Source of the DNA: Pseudomonas sp. PDM14
GTDB taxonomy: Bacteria; Pseudomonadota; Gammaproteobacteria; Pseudomonadales; Pseudomonadaceae
Direction of reading: 5' to 3'
Assembly: GCF_014851905.1 (NCBI RefSeq)
Contig: NZ_JACVAQ010000003.1
Span: 1 to 64,000 of the forward strand
Length of the DNA stretch: 64,000 nt
Position 1 is the first letter of the stretch. Each line of letters opens with the position of its first letter. The notes below the pieces were generated by a model that ran no database searches, had not been told where the DNA came from, and worked only from the letters and a program-made list of their open reading frames with translations. The position numbers were made by a program, and so were the translations under genes. Shown here piece after piece: positions 57,790 to 64,000 of this stretch.

Positions 57790-57825
57790 GGGCGCGGCGG
57801 CGGGCGCGGCGGCGGGCGCGGCGGC
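57790..57825 (+). repeat. 12-bp tandem repeat, three exact copies
   Basis: GGGCGCGGCGGC occurs three times head to tail (57790-57801, 57802-57813, 57814-57825), followed by GGGGC. It lies in the 175-base gap between DUF1329 and the next gene. The repeat is pure G+C and could vary in number between strains. Confidence 0.9.
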
Positions 57826-57933
57826 GGGGCAAATGCGATTGCGGGGTGACGGACCCGGGCAAAACCCGCAAAATACCGCCAGTCCGGCTGCCAGCCAGCC
57901 TGTTCTTTCGCGACTGGAGTGACCCGTACCACC

Positions 57934-58818
57934 ATGCGCATGCGCCTGATGCTGCTGGGCGGTGGCAATGCCCTGGGGCAGGCGCTGATCCGCCAGGGAG
58001 CCGAACACGACATCGGCTTTCTCGCCCCCCGCCCGCCCGAAGGTGGCTGGGATGTGGCCAGCCTCACCCAACTGCTCGATGACACCCGCCCCGAGGCGTT
58101 GATCAACCTCGCCTATTACTTCGACTGGTTCCAGGCGGAGAGCGTCGACGAGACGCGCTTCGCCCAGCAGGAGCGCGCGCTCGAGCGCCTGGCCGAACTC
58201 TGCCAGCACCACAACATCGTGCTGTTGCAGCCTTCCAGCTACCGCGTGTTCGATGGTTCGCGCGCCACCGCCTACAGCGAGAAGGACGAGCCGGTGCCGC
58301 TCGGCCTGCGCGGCCAGGCCCTGCGCCGTATCGAGCAGAGCGTGCGCGCGACCTGCCCACGGCATGTGCTGCTGCGCTTCGGTTGGCTGCTCGACGACAG
58401 CCCCGACGGCCTGCTCGGGCGCTTCCTGCGCCGGGCCGAGCTGGAGCAGGAGCTATCCATGGCCGACGACCGCCGCGGCAATCCGACCCTGGTCGACGAT
58501 GCCGCGCGGGTAATCATCGCCGTGCTGCAGCAGCTCGATTGCCAGATCCCGCTGTGGGGCACCTACCATTACGGCGGCCACGAGGCGACCACGCCGCTGT
58601 CGCTGGGCCAGGCGATCATCAGCGAGGCGCGCCAGCTGCACAAACTGCAGGTGCTCGAGCTGCACGCGCAGGCCCATGCCGCCCGCCCGGACGCCGCCGA
58701 CGAGCCGCAGCACGCGGTGCTGGCCTGCAAGAAGATCCTGCACACCTTCGGCATCAAGCCACGCGCCTGGCGCTCCGGCCTGCCGAGCCTTCTCGACCGT
58801 TTCTACCGCCATAGCTGA
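57934..58818 (+). CDS. RmlD-like sugar-nucleotide-binding / NAD(P)-dependent protein
   Basis: A 294-residue Rossmann-fold protein. The dinucleotide loop LLGGGNALGQAL at 7-18 lacks the usual GxxGxxG spacing. A block matching the dTDP-4-dehydrorhamnose reductase family follows (LLQPSSYRVFDGSRATAYSE, then DEPVPLG). I take the ATG at 57934 (RMRLMLLGGGNALG) because P. aeruginosa PA4069, as I remember it, starts there; the GTG 15 bases upstream is an alternative. The active-site YxxxK of the SDR family is not obvious, so it may bind a nucleotide sugar without classic reductase chemistry. It is followed at 7 bases by an epimerase gene. Confidence 0.82.
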   Translation: MRMRLMLLGGGNALGQALIRQGAEHDIGFLAPRPPEGGWDVASLTQLLDDTRPEALINLAYYFDWFQAESVDETRFAQQERALERLAELCQHHNIVLLQPSSYRVFDGSRATAYSEKDEPVPLGLRGQALRRIEQSVRATCPRHVLLRFGWLLDDSPDGLLGRFLRRAELEQELSMADDRRGNPTLVDDAARVIIAVLQQLDCQIPLWGTYHYGGHEATTPLSLGQAIISEARQLHKLQVLELHAQAHAARPDAADEPQHAVLACKKILHTFGIKPRAWRSGLPSLLDRFYRHS

Positions 58819-58825
58819 GGGCGCC

Positions 58826-59755
58826 ATGTCTGATTCCCCGATCCTGATCACCGGCGGCGCCGGCTTCATCGGTTCGCACCTGGCCGATGCGCTGCTCGCT
58901 GCCGGTCATCGCGTGCGGGTGCTGGACAACCTTTCCACCGGTCGGCGCAGCAACCTGGCGCTGGCCGATGCGCGCCTGGAGCTGGTCGAGGGCGATGTCG
59001 CCGACGCCGCGCTGGTGCGCCGCGCCGTGGCCGGTTGTCGGGCCGTGGTGCACCTGGCGGCAGTGGCCTCGGTACAGGCCTCGGTGGACGATCCGGTGAG
59101 CACCCATCAGAGCAATTTCATCGGCACCCTCAACGTCTGCGAGGCGATGCGCGAGGCGGGCGTGCGTCGGGTGGTGTATGCCTCCAGCGCCGCGGTGTAC
59201 GGCAACAACGGCGAGGGCGTGGCGGTCAGCGAGGACACGCCAAAGGCGCCGCTGACGCCCTACGCGGTGGACAAGCTGGCCAGCGAGCAGTACCTGGATT
59301 TCTACCGCCGCGCGCATGGCCTGGAGCCGGCGATCTTCCGCTTCTTCAATATCTACGGGCCGCGCCAGGATCCGTCTTCGCCGTACTCCGGGGTGATCAG
59401 CATCTTCGCCGAGCGCGCCCTGTCCGGCACGCCGATCGGCGTGTTCGGCGATGGCGAGCAGACCCGCGACTTTTTCTATATTGCCGATCTGGTGCCGCTG
59501 CTGCTGCAGGCGCTGAACCAGGCGCAGGTGCAACCGGGCGCAGTGAACGTCGGCCACAACCAGGCGATCAGCCTCAACCAGTTGCTCGCCGCGGTGCAGG
59601 CGGTACTCGGCAGCCTGCCGGCGATCAGCCACGGCGTGGCGCGGGCCGGTGACATCCGCCATTCGCGTGCGGACAACCGCCTGCTGCGCGAGCGCTTCAC
59701 GCTGGCGGCCGCGACGCCGCTGGAAGTCGGCCTGGCCGGTTTGCTCGGCCGCTGA
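58826..59755 (+). CDS. NAD-dependent epimerase/dehydratase (UDP-glucose 4-epimerase-like)
   Basis: An extended SDR enzyme of 309 residues. The NAD loop GGAGFIGSHLAD is at 9-20, and YASSAAVYGN near 117 gives the serine. The catalytic YxxxK is at about 145-149 (PYAVDKLASEQY), and FRFFNIYGPRQDPSSPYSGV is the nucleotide-sugar loop. The start ATG at 58826 follows TGAGGGCGCC. It lies 7 bases after the RmlD-like gene, so the two probably act in one nucleotide-sugar route, for example in surface polysaccharide synthesis. The same pair stands next to oprG in P. aeruginosa. Confidence 0.9.
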   Translation: MSDSPILITGGAGFIGSHLADALLAAGHRVRVLDNLSTGRRSNLALADARLELVEGDVADAALVRRAVAGCRAVVHLAAVASVQASVDDPVSTHQSNFIGTLNVCEAMREAGVRRVVYASSAAVYGNNGEGVAVSEDTPKAPLTPYAVDKLASEQYLDFYRRAHGLEPAIFRFFNIYGPRQDPSSPYSGVISIFAERALSGTPIGVFGDGEQTRDFFYIADLVPLLLQALNQAQVQPGAVNVGHNQAISLNQLLAAVQAVLGSLPAISHGVARAGDIRHSRADNRLLRERFTLAAATPLEVGLAGLLGR

Positions 59756-59829
59756 GGTCTGGCGTCGGCCGCTGCTGGCTTGAAGTGTTTGCTGCGAGTG
59801 GCGCACCTGAGGTGAAGTGATCGGCCAAG

Positions 59830-59857
59830 AAAAAGCCCCGCAATGCGGGGCTTTTTT
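59830..59857. terminator. Bidirectional terminator between epimerase and oprG
   Basis: AAAAAGCCCCGC-AAT-GCGGGGCTTTTT, a perfect 12-bp stem with A and T runs on both flanks. A second, weaker repeat, TCACCCTC/GAGGGTGA (59867-59874 with 59886-59893), follows. Confidence 0.92.
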
Positions 59858-59915
59858 GTTCGCCTGTCACCCTCGGGAGGGAGGAGAGGGTGAGGGGCGT
59901 CCAGCGGTGTTCGGC

Positions 59916-60602
59916 TTAGAACTTGTAGCCCAGGCCGACCATGTACACGAACGGATCGACGTCGACGTCGACCTTGACCTTGTCACCGCCGAAGTTGGTG
60001 GTGCCTTCGGTATCGATGTCGATGTAGCGAACCTGGGCGTTGACCATGATGTTGTCGGTCAGCATGTAGTCCATGCCCACCTGGGCGGCGAGGCCCCAGG
60101 AGTCCTTCATGTCCAGGCCGCTGAAGCCCTTGTCTTCAGCCGCGCTGCTGAGCTTGGTGTCGAAGAACCAGGTGTAGTTGATGCCGGCGCCGACATAGGG
60201 CTGGAAGGCGGACTTGGCGTCCAGCGGGTAGTAAACGACGCTCAGGGTCGGCGGCAGGTGCTTCAGCTCACCCAGTTTGCCGTTGAGGCCGGCGAAGGCG
60301 CCCGGCATGCCGGCAACGCCGACGTCATGGCTGAACGGGGTGGCGGCGAGCAGTTCGATGCCGACGTGGTTGGTGACCATGTAGGCGAAGTTCAGGCCCA
60401 GCTGGGTGTCGCTGTCCAGCGTGGCTTTGGTGCCGGCGACGTCGGTGGCGAGGGCGCCGACCCAGATGTCGCTGCTGTCTTCGTGCGGATCAACGGTGAC
60501 AGCACCGGCACGGACGATGATGTCGCCGGCTTCGAAGGCGTGGGCCATGGGCGAAGCGATCGCCAGGGCGAGGAGGGAAGCGGTCAGCAGGGACTTGCGC
60601 AT
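59916..60602 (-). CDS. oprG: Outer-membrane protein OprG (OmpW family)
   Basis: An eight-stranded barrel of 228 residues that forms a lateral path for small hydrophobic molecules. A signal peptide of 22 residues (RKSLLTASLLALAIASPMAHA) is followed by FEAGDIIVRAGAVTVDP, the family start, and the protein ends MVGLGYKF with a C-terminal aromatic. The ATG at 60602 follows GGAGCACCTC; an in-frame TTG 12 bases earlier is not needed. An Anr-type box lies about 70-85 bases upstream. In P. aeruginosa this is PA4067, and Anr (anaerobic) control is known there. Confidence 0.95.
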   Translation of the reverse strand: MRKSLLTASLLALAIASPMAHAFEAGDIIVRAGAVTVDPHEDSSDIWVGALATDVAGTKATLDSDTQLGLNFAYMVTNHVGIELLAATPFSHDVGVAGMPGAFAGLNGKLGELKHLPPTLSVVYYPLDAKSAFQPYVGAGINYTWFFDTKLSSAAEDKGFSGLDMKDSWGLAAQVGMDYMLTDNIMVNAQVRYIDIDTEGTTNFGGDKVKVDVDVDPFVYMVGLGYKF

Positions 60603-60644
60603 GAGGTGCTCCAATCAGGTTAGGACTTTTTGTTGGCTGAGGTA

Positions 60645-60687
60645 ATTGTCAGCCGACCTGATGGGGGCACTTCTTGACCTGGCTCAA
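60645..60687 (-). promoter_or_regulatory. Anr/Fnr-type promoter of oprG
   Basis: TTGAC-CTGG-CTCAA at 60674-60687 matches the Anr/FNR consensus TTGAT-N4-ATCAA at 8 of 10 bases. Reading toward oprG, a -10 element GACAAT lies at 60645-60650, putting the start near 60638 and the box centre at about -42, the standard activator position. Between here and oprG I see no other signal. Confidence 0.72.
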
Positions 60688-60775
60688 TAGCCGGTGGGGT
60701 TAATGGCGGGTGCGGCAATCTGGCACAGGCCGCAGGGTTTGTGGCGTTTACACGCTGTCGGCATCGCAGGCCCAT

Positions 60776-60796
60776 GCAGGGTGCGCCCTGCGCACC
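60776..60796. repeat. Interspersed repeat, copy 4 (single arm)
   Basis: GCAGGGTGCGCCCTGCGCAC followed by C matches the left-arm pattern of copies 1 and 2. A degenerate reverse partner (GGGGCACCCGCTAC) lies at 60820-60833, just before the DUF3299 stop. Confidence 0.65.
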
Positions 60797-60839
60797 AGCG
60801 CCAGTCCGCGCGGCTCGCTGGGGCACCCGCTACAGGCGC

Positions 60840-61367
60840 TTACATCTCGTACGGGTAGATCTTCTCGGCGTCCATCTGGTAGCCGGCCTCGGCCAGTTCG
60901 CTGCTGACCTGGCCGACCTTGAGCGGTCCTTCGATCCAGAACGGCTGGTACAGCGCATCCATCAGCACGCCCAGTTCGCTGGTGACGTGGACGATCTGGT
61001 TCGACGGCGGTGGCGGCACGTGGATGCAGGCGCCGAAGTACGGCACCAGGAGGAACTCGGTGACGCGGCCTTCCTCGGTCACGTCCAGCGGCACGATGTA
61101 GCCGGGCAGCTTGACCTGCTTGCCGTCCAGCGCCTTGACCACCGGCGCCGCCGGCGATTGCTGCGCCGCGGCCGGGCCGCCTTCTGCGGCAAGGGCATCG
61201 GCCAGTTGCGAGAGGTCGTGCACCGGCGCCTGCTGTTGCGGTTGCGGCGGTGCGTCCGCCGGGATCATCTCGCTCCAGGTCAGCGTCTGCGGCTCGGCGG
61301 CCAGCAGCGGCGCGGTCGACAACGAAGTGATGCCGGACACCAGCACCGCGAACAACAGACCACGCAT
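60840..61367 (-). CDS. DUF3299-family secreted protein
   Basis: A 175-residue protein with a signal peptide (RGLLFAVLVSGITSLSTAPLLAA, cleavage near 24). A Pro/Gln/Ala-rich linker (about 35-85) leads to the DUF3299 core (LPGYIVPLDV, FLLVPYFGACIHVPPPPSNQ). The conserved cysteine in GACIHVPPPP is retained. The ATG at 61367 follows GTGAGGTAGTC and lies 7 bases after the permease stop. It is the last gene of an ABC operon. Family knowledge links this set to zinc limitation in P. aeruginosa (PA4066); function unproven. Confidence 0.85.
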   Translation of the reverse strand: MRGLLFAVLVSGITSLSTAPLLAAEPQTLTWSEMIPADAPPQPQQQAPVHDLSQLADALAAEGGPAAAQQSPAAPVVKALDGKQVKLPGYIVPLDVTEEGRVTEFLLVPYFGACIHVPPPPSNQIVHVTSELGVLMDALYQPFWIEGPLKVGQVSSELAEAGYQMDAEKIYPYEM

Positions 61368-61374
61368 GACTACC

Positions 61375-62637
61375 TCACAGGCGAATCGACAGGCCATCGG
61401 CCAGGGACTGCCGATAGGCGCGCCAGGCCGGCACGCTGCCCATCAGCAAAGCGGCGCCCAGAATAGCGCCGAGCAGCGTCCACTCATAGCGGCTCGGCAA
61501 CGCCAGCGGCAGGTACAAGCCGTAGTTGGCCTGCACGTAACCCTGGCTGATGGCGATGGCCAGGTACAGCAGGGCCAGTCCCAGCAGCGCGCCGGCCAGG
61601 GCCAGGGCGAAGGCTTCCAGCACCAGCAGGCTGGCGACGTGCCAGGGCCGCGCGCCGACCGAACGGAGGATGGCCATCTCGCGGCGGCGTTCGTTGAGGC
61701 TGGTGAGGATCGCCGTGAGCATGCCGATCAAGCCGGTCAGCACGACGAACAGCGAGACCACGAACAGCGCTTTCTCTGCCGTGCCCATCAGGCTCCACAG
61801 CTCCTGCAGGGCGACGCCGGGCAGCACCGCGAGCAGCGGCTCGCCACGGAATTCGTTGACCTCGCGCTGCACGGCAAAGGTGGCGATTTTGCTCTTCAGG
61901 CCCAGCAGCACGGCGGTGATCGCCTTGGGTTGCAAGTGCAGCTCGCGCGCCTGCTCGGCCGAGACCTTGCCCGCGCCGCGTGCCGGCACGCCGTTCTGCC
62001 AGTCGACGTGCAGCGCTTCCATGCCTTCCAGGGAGATGTGCAGGGTGCGGTCAACCGGCGTACCTGTGCGGGCGAGGATGCCGCTGACCACGAAGGGCTT
62101 GTCGTCGTGCTGCTGCAGGCTGACGGCGGCCACGCCGTGGGCGAGGACGATCTTGTCGCCGAGTTTGTAGTTCAGCGCCTCAGCCACTTCGGCACCCAGC
62201 ACCACCTCGAACAGATCGGCGAAGGGCTTGCCCTGGGCCAGTTGCAGGGCTTGCCCGCGGCCGTAGTGGTAGTGCGCGAAATAGTTGTCGTTGGTGCCCA
62301 TCACCCGGTAGCCGCGGTGCGAGTCGCCGAGGGAAATCGGGATCGCCCATTTCACCTGGCGATGCCTGGCCAGGGTTTCGAAGCTGTCCCAGCGGATGTT
62401 GTTGGTGGCGTTGCCGATGCGAAACACCGAGTACAGCAGCAGGTTCACCGAGCCGGAGCGCGCGCCGACGATCAGGTCGGTGCCGCTGATGGTGCTGGCG
62501 AAACTGGCGCGCGCCTCGGTACGCACGCGTTCGACGGCGAGCAGCAGGCACACCGACAGGGCGATGGCGAATACCGTGAGCAGGGCAGTGAAGCGGCGGT
62601 TGGCGAGGCTCGCCAGGGCGATGCGGATCAGGTGCAT
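61375..62637 (-). CDS. ABC transporter permease (MacB/LolCE-type FtsX fold)
   Basis: A 420-residue inner-membrane permease. A first transmembrane segment (about 16-34: RFTALLTVFAIALSVCLLL) is followed by a large periplasmic domain (about 40-280), and the last 150 residues hold three more segments (LFVVSLFVVLTGLIGMLTAI, then ALALAGALLGLALLYLAIA, then LLGAILGAALLM). This is the MacB-like layout, which works by mechanotransmission and not by substrate passage through the membrane. Its start lies one base after the ATPase stop. P. aeruginosa PA4065 is the equivalent by recollection. Confidence 0.92.
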   Translation of the reverse strand: MHLIRIALASLANRRFTALLTVFAIALSVCLLLAVERVRTEARASFASTISGTDLIVGARSGSVNLLLYSVFRIGNATNNIRWDSFETLARHRQVKWAIPISLGDSHRGYRVMGTNDNYFAHYHYGRGQALQLAQGKPFADLFEVVLGAEVAEALNYKLGDKIVLAHGVAAVSLQQHDDKPFVVSGILARTGTPVDRTLHISLEGMEALHVDWQNGVPARGAGKVSAEQARELHLQPKAITAVLLGLKSKIATFAVQREVNEFRGEPLLAVLPGVALQELWSLMGTAEKALFVVSLFVVLTGLIGMLTAILTSLNERRREMAILRSVGARPWHVASLLVLEAFALALAGALLGLALLYLAIAISQGYVQANYGLYLPLALPSRYEWTLLGAILGAALLMGSVPAWRAYRQSLADGLSIRL

Positions 62638-62638
62638 G

Positions 62639-63346
62639 TCAGGCTTCCTGCGGGCGCGCGGCGCGGTTCAGGTCGAGCAGCGACAGGCTGCGGTCGAACA
62701 GCGGCGCCAGGCTCTGGTCGTGGCTGACGAACAGCAGGCTGGCACCGGCCTCGCGGCATTCGGCGAACAGCAGCTGGAGGAAGGCCTCGCGAGCGTCGTG
62801 GTCAAGGGCCGAGGTCGGCTCGTCGGCGATCACCAGTTCCGGCTGGCCGATCAGCGCGCGGGCGGCGGCCACGCGTTGCTGTTGGCCGATCGACAGCGAA
62901 TCGGCACGGCGCTCCAGCAGGCTGGCGGGCAGACCGAGGTGGGCGAGCAGCGCGGCGGCGGCCTGGTCGACACTGCCATGGCGCTGGCTGGCGCGTTGGG
63001 CGCGGCTTTTCGAGAAGCGACAGGGCAGCTCGACGTTCTCGCGCACCGAGAGAAACGGCAGCAGGTTGAACTGCTGGAAAATGTAGCCGGTGTGGTCGAC
63101 CCGAAAGCGATCACGCGCCCCGGCCGACAGCGTCGCCAAGTCCTGACCGAGCAGGCGTACCTGGCCGCGGCCGGGTTTCTGCACGCCGCCGAGCAGGCCG
63201 AGCAGGGTGGTCTTGCCGCTGCCGCTGGGGCCCTTGAGGAACAGGCTTTCACCCTGTTGCAGGGTAAAGGCGGGGATGTCCAGCAGCTCGGCCTGGCTGG
63301 GCCAGGCGAAGCCGAGGTCGGAGAGTTCGATCAGTGCGTTGGGCAT
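62639..63346 (-). CDS. ABC transporter ATP-binding protein (LolD/MacB type)
   Basis: A 235-residue nucleotide-binding subunit. Walker A GPSGSGKTT is near 39-47, the Q-loop is in FQQFNLLPFLSVRENV, the signature is LSIGQQQRVA (family usual LSGGQQQRVA, so G to I at position three), and Walker B is LVIADEPTSALDHD, then HDQSLAP for the switch histidine. It is followed by the permease one base later. The ATG at 63346 begins PNALIELSDLGFAW. It belongs to the same transcript as the His-rich DUF2796 gene, 98 bases upstream. Confidence 0.94.
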   Translation of the reverse strand: MPNALIELSDLGFAWPSQAELLDIPAFTLQQGESLFLKGPSGSGKTTLLGLLGGVQKPGRGQVRLLGQDLATLSAGARDRFRVDHTGYIFQQFNLLPFLSVRENVELPCRFSKSRAQRASQRHGSVDQAAAALLAHLGLPASLLERRADSLSIGQQQRVAAARALIGQPELVIADEPTSALDHDAREAFLQLLFAECREAGASLLFVSHDQSLAPLFDRSLSLLDLNRAARPQEA

Positions 63347-63412
63347 GGCGGACCGGGATTCGGGGAAGGTCGACAGGATAAGGCGTTTGCGCGCGGGTCG
63401 GGAGCGTGTGGT

Positions 63413-63437
63413 GGGCCGCTGCGCGAGGCAGCGGCCC
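63413..63437 (-). other. Perfect hairpin between DUF2796 and the ABC ATPase
   Basis: GGGCCGCTGC (63413-63422) pairs perfectly with GCAGCGGCCC (63428-63437) around a five-base loop. On the minus strand no T run follows, so it is an mRNA hairpin and not an obvious terminator. It may lower expression of the ABC genes relative to the DUF2796 gene. Confidence 0.7.
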
Positions 63438-63444
63438 GTGGGGA

Positions 63445-64000
63445 TCAGAACGTCAGGGTCGGTTGCGCCTTGCTCAGCTCGGCGCCTTGCTGGCCGCTGC
63501 GGCCAATCAGTTGCACGGCGACCTTTTCGGTGGCCGGGAACTGGCGCAGCAGGGTGGTCAGGTCCAGCGTTTCGAGGGCGTCCGGGTTGCTGCAGGTCAG
63601 GCGGTAGGCGGCATCGATGTCGCTGTGTTCGTGGTCATGCGCGGCATGCTCCGCGTGGTCGTCCTCGTCGTGCGCATGGGCGTTGCCGAACAGCGGGCTT
63701 TGCAGCTCGACCTCGGTGACGCTGCAGCCGGCGGCGGCGGGCAGGGCGAACAGTTGCAGGGGCTTTTCCAGGCGGGCACGGGCGGCGGCGACGCTGGCCT
63801 TGTCCGATTCGCTGCTGGCGGCGTGTTCGAAGCCGACAATGTTCATCGCCGGGCTTTCCAGCTGGATTTCCAGGGTCTGGCCGTCCAGCGCTACGTTCAG
63901 TGACGCCACGCCGTGCTCGTGGGCACCGAGGCTGCCGTGTTCCTCGCCGTGGTCGTGGGCATGCTCGTGCGCATGGTCATGATCGTGGGATTGCGCCTGG
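63445..64000 (-). CDS. DUF2796 family histidine-rich protein, 5' end outside window
   Basis: The visible part has 184 codons plus the stop; the N-terminus lies beyond 64000. The reading frame is open across the window end. A stretch just after the expected signal-peptide position (63919-63996) encodes many HDH, HAHEH and HDHGEEH units, a likely zinc-binding tail, and a second histidine cluster (AHAHDEDDHAEHAAHDHEH) lies farther on. It begins ASLNVALDGQTLEIQLESPA at codons visible from 63909. Family knowledge: PA4063 of P. aeruginosa, first gene of a Zur-controlled operon. The Zur box would lie outside the window. Confidence 0.88.
   Translation of the reverse strand, partial: QAQSHDHDHAHEHAHDHGEEHGSLGAHEHGVASLNVALDGQTLEIQLESPAMNIVGFEHAASSESDKASVAAARARLEKPLQLFALPAAAGCSVTEVELQSPLFGNAHAHDEDDHAEHAAHDHEHSDIDAAYRLTCSNPDALETLDLTTLLRQFPATEKVAVQLIGRSGQQGAELSKAQPTLTF

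Overview
This window comes from the chromosome of a gammaproteobacterium of the genus Pseudomonas. The protein sequences are Pseudomonas-like throughout. As I remember the P. aeruginosa PAO1 map, the gene order follows PA4280 (birA) to PA4232 (ssb) almost gene for gene, and the right end follows PA4069 to PA4063. Between these two conserved blocks, about 41.4-57.8 kb is accessory sequence.

Left block (1-34.7 kb): the 3' end of a 5S rRNA gene with its terminator, then birA-coaX-SPOR protein, then tRNA-Tyr, tRNA-Gly, tRNA-Thr, a first tuf gene, tRNA-Trp, secE and nusG. Next come rplKAJL-rpoBC, the str operon (rpsL, rpsG, fusA, second tuf), the S10 operon, the spc operon up to secY-rpmJ, and the alpha operon (rpsM, rpsK, rpsD, rpoA, rplQ). 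Several intergenic gaps carry readable signals. Four sigma70-type promoters with 17-bp spacers (before the tRNA cluster, rpsL, rpsJ and rpsM) and a fifth inside the spc operon can be placed to the base. There are strong intrinsic terminators, an L10-type leader, a terminator-like hairpin just downstream of the str promoter, a perfect three-way-junction fold between rplL and rpoB, and a terminator-plus-promoter that splits the spc operon between rpsN and rpsH.

Middle (34.7-41.3 kb): katA, uvrA (minus strand), a YajR-like MFS transporter and ssb. The bacterioferritin gene found between katA and uvrA in P. aeruginosa is absent here.

Accessory region (41.4-57.8 kb): (i) a minus-strand set of a soluble PAS histidine kinase, a double-domain KaiC-like ATPase and a stand-alone CheY-like receiver; (ii) a small acidic protein of unknown function; (iii) an AraC regulator, a flavin-containing monooxygenase and a short-chain dehydrogenase; (iv) a four-gene operon of FGGY kinase, class II aldolase, class III aminotransferase and an aldolase-fold protein without the zinc histidines. 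Operon (iv) is divergent from a tetR gene, with a near-perfect palindromic operator between them. It is followed on the other strand by a DUF1302/DUF1329 pair. I consider the kinase/aldolase/aminotransferase/pseudo-aldolase module the best candidate for an undescribed pathway. An interspersed inverted-repeat family (GTAGGGTGCGCC type) is scattered through this half.

Right block (57.9-64 kb): two nucleotide-sugar-type dehydrogenase/epimerase genes, oprG with a well-placed Anr-type box, and a minus-strand operon of a His-rich DUF2796 protein (cut by the window end), an ABC ATPase, an ABC permease and a DUF3299 lipoprotein-size secreted protein. From family knowledge this operon is probably a zinc-limitation system.
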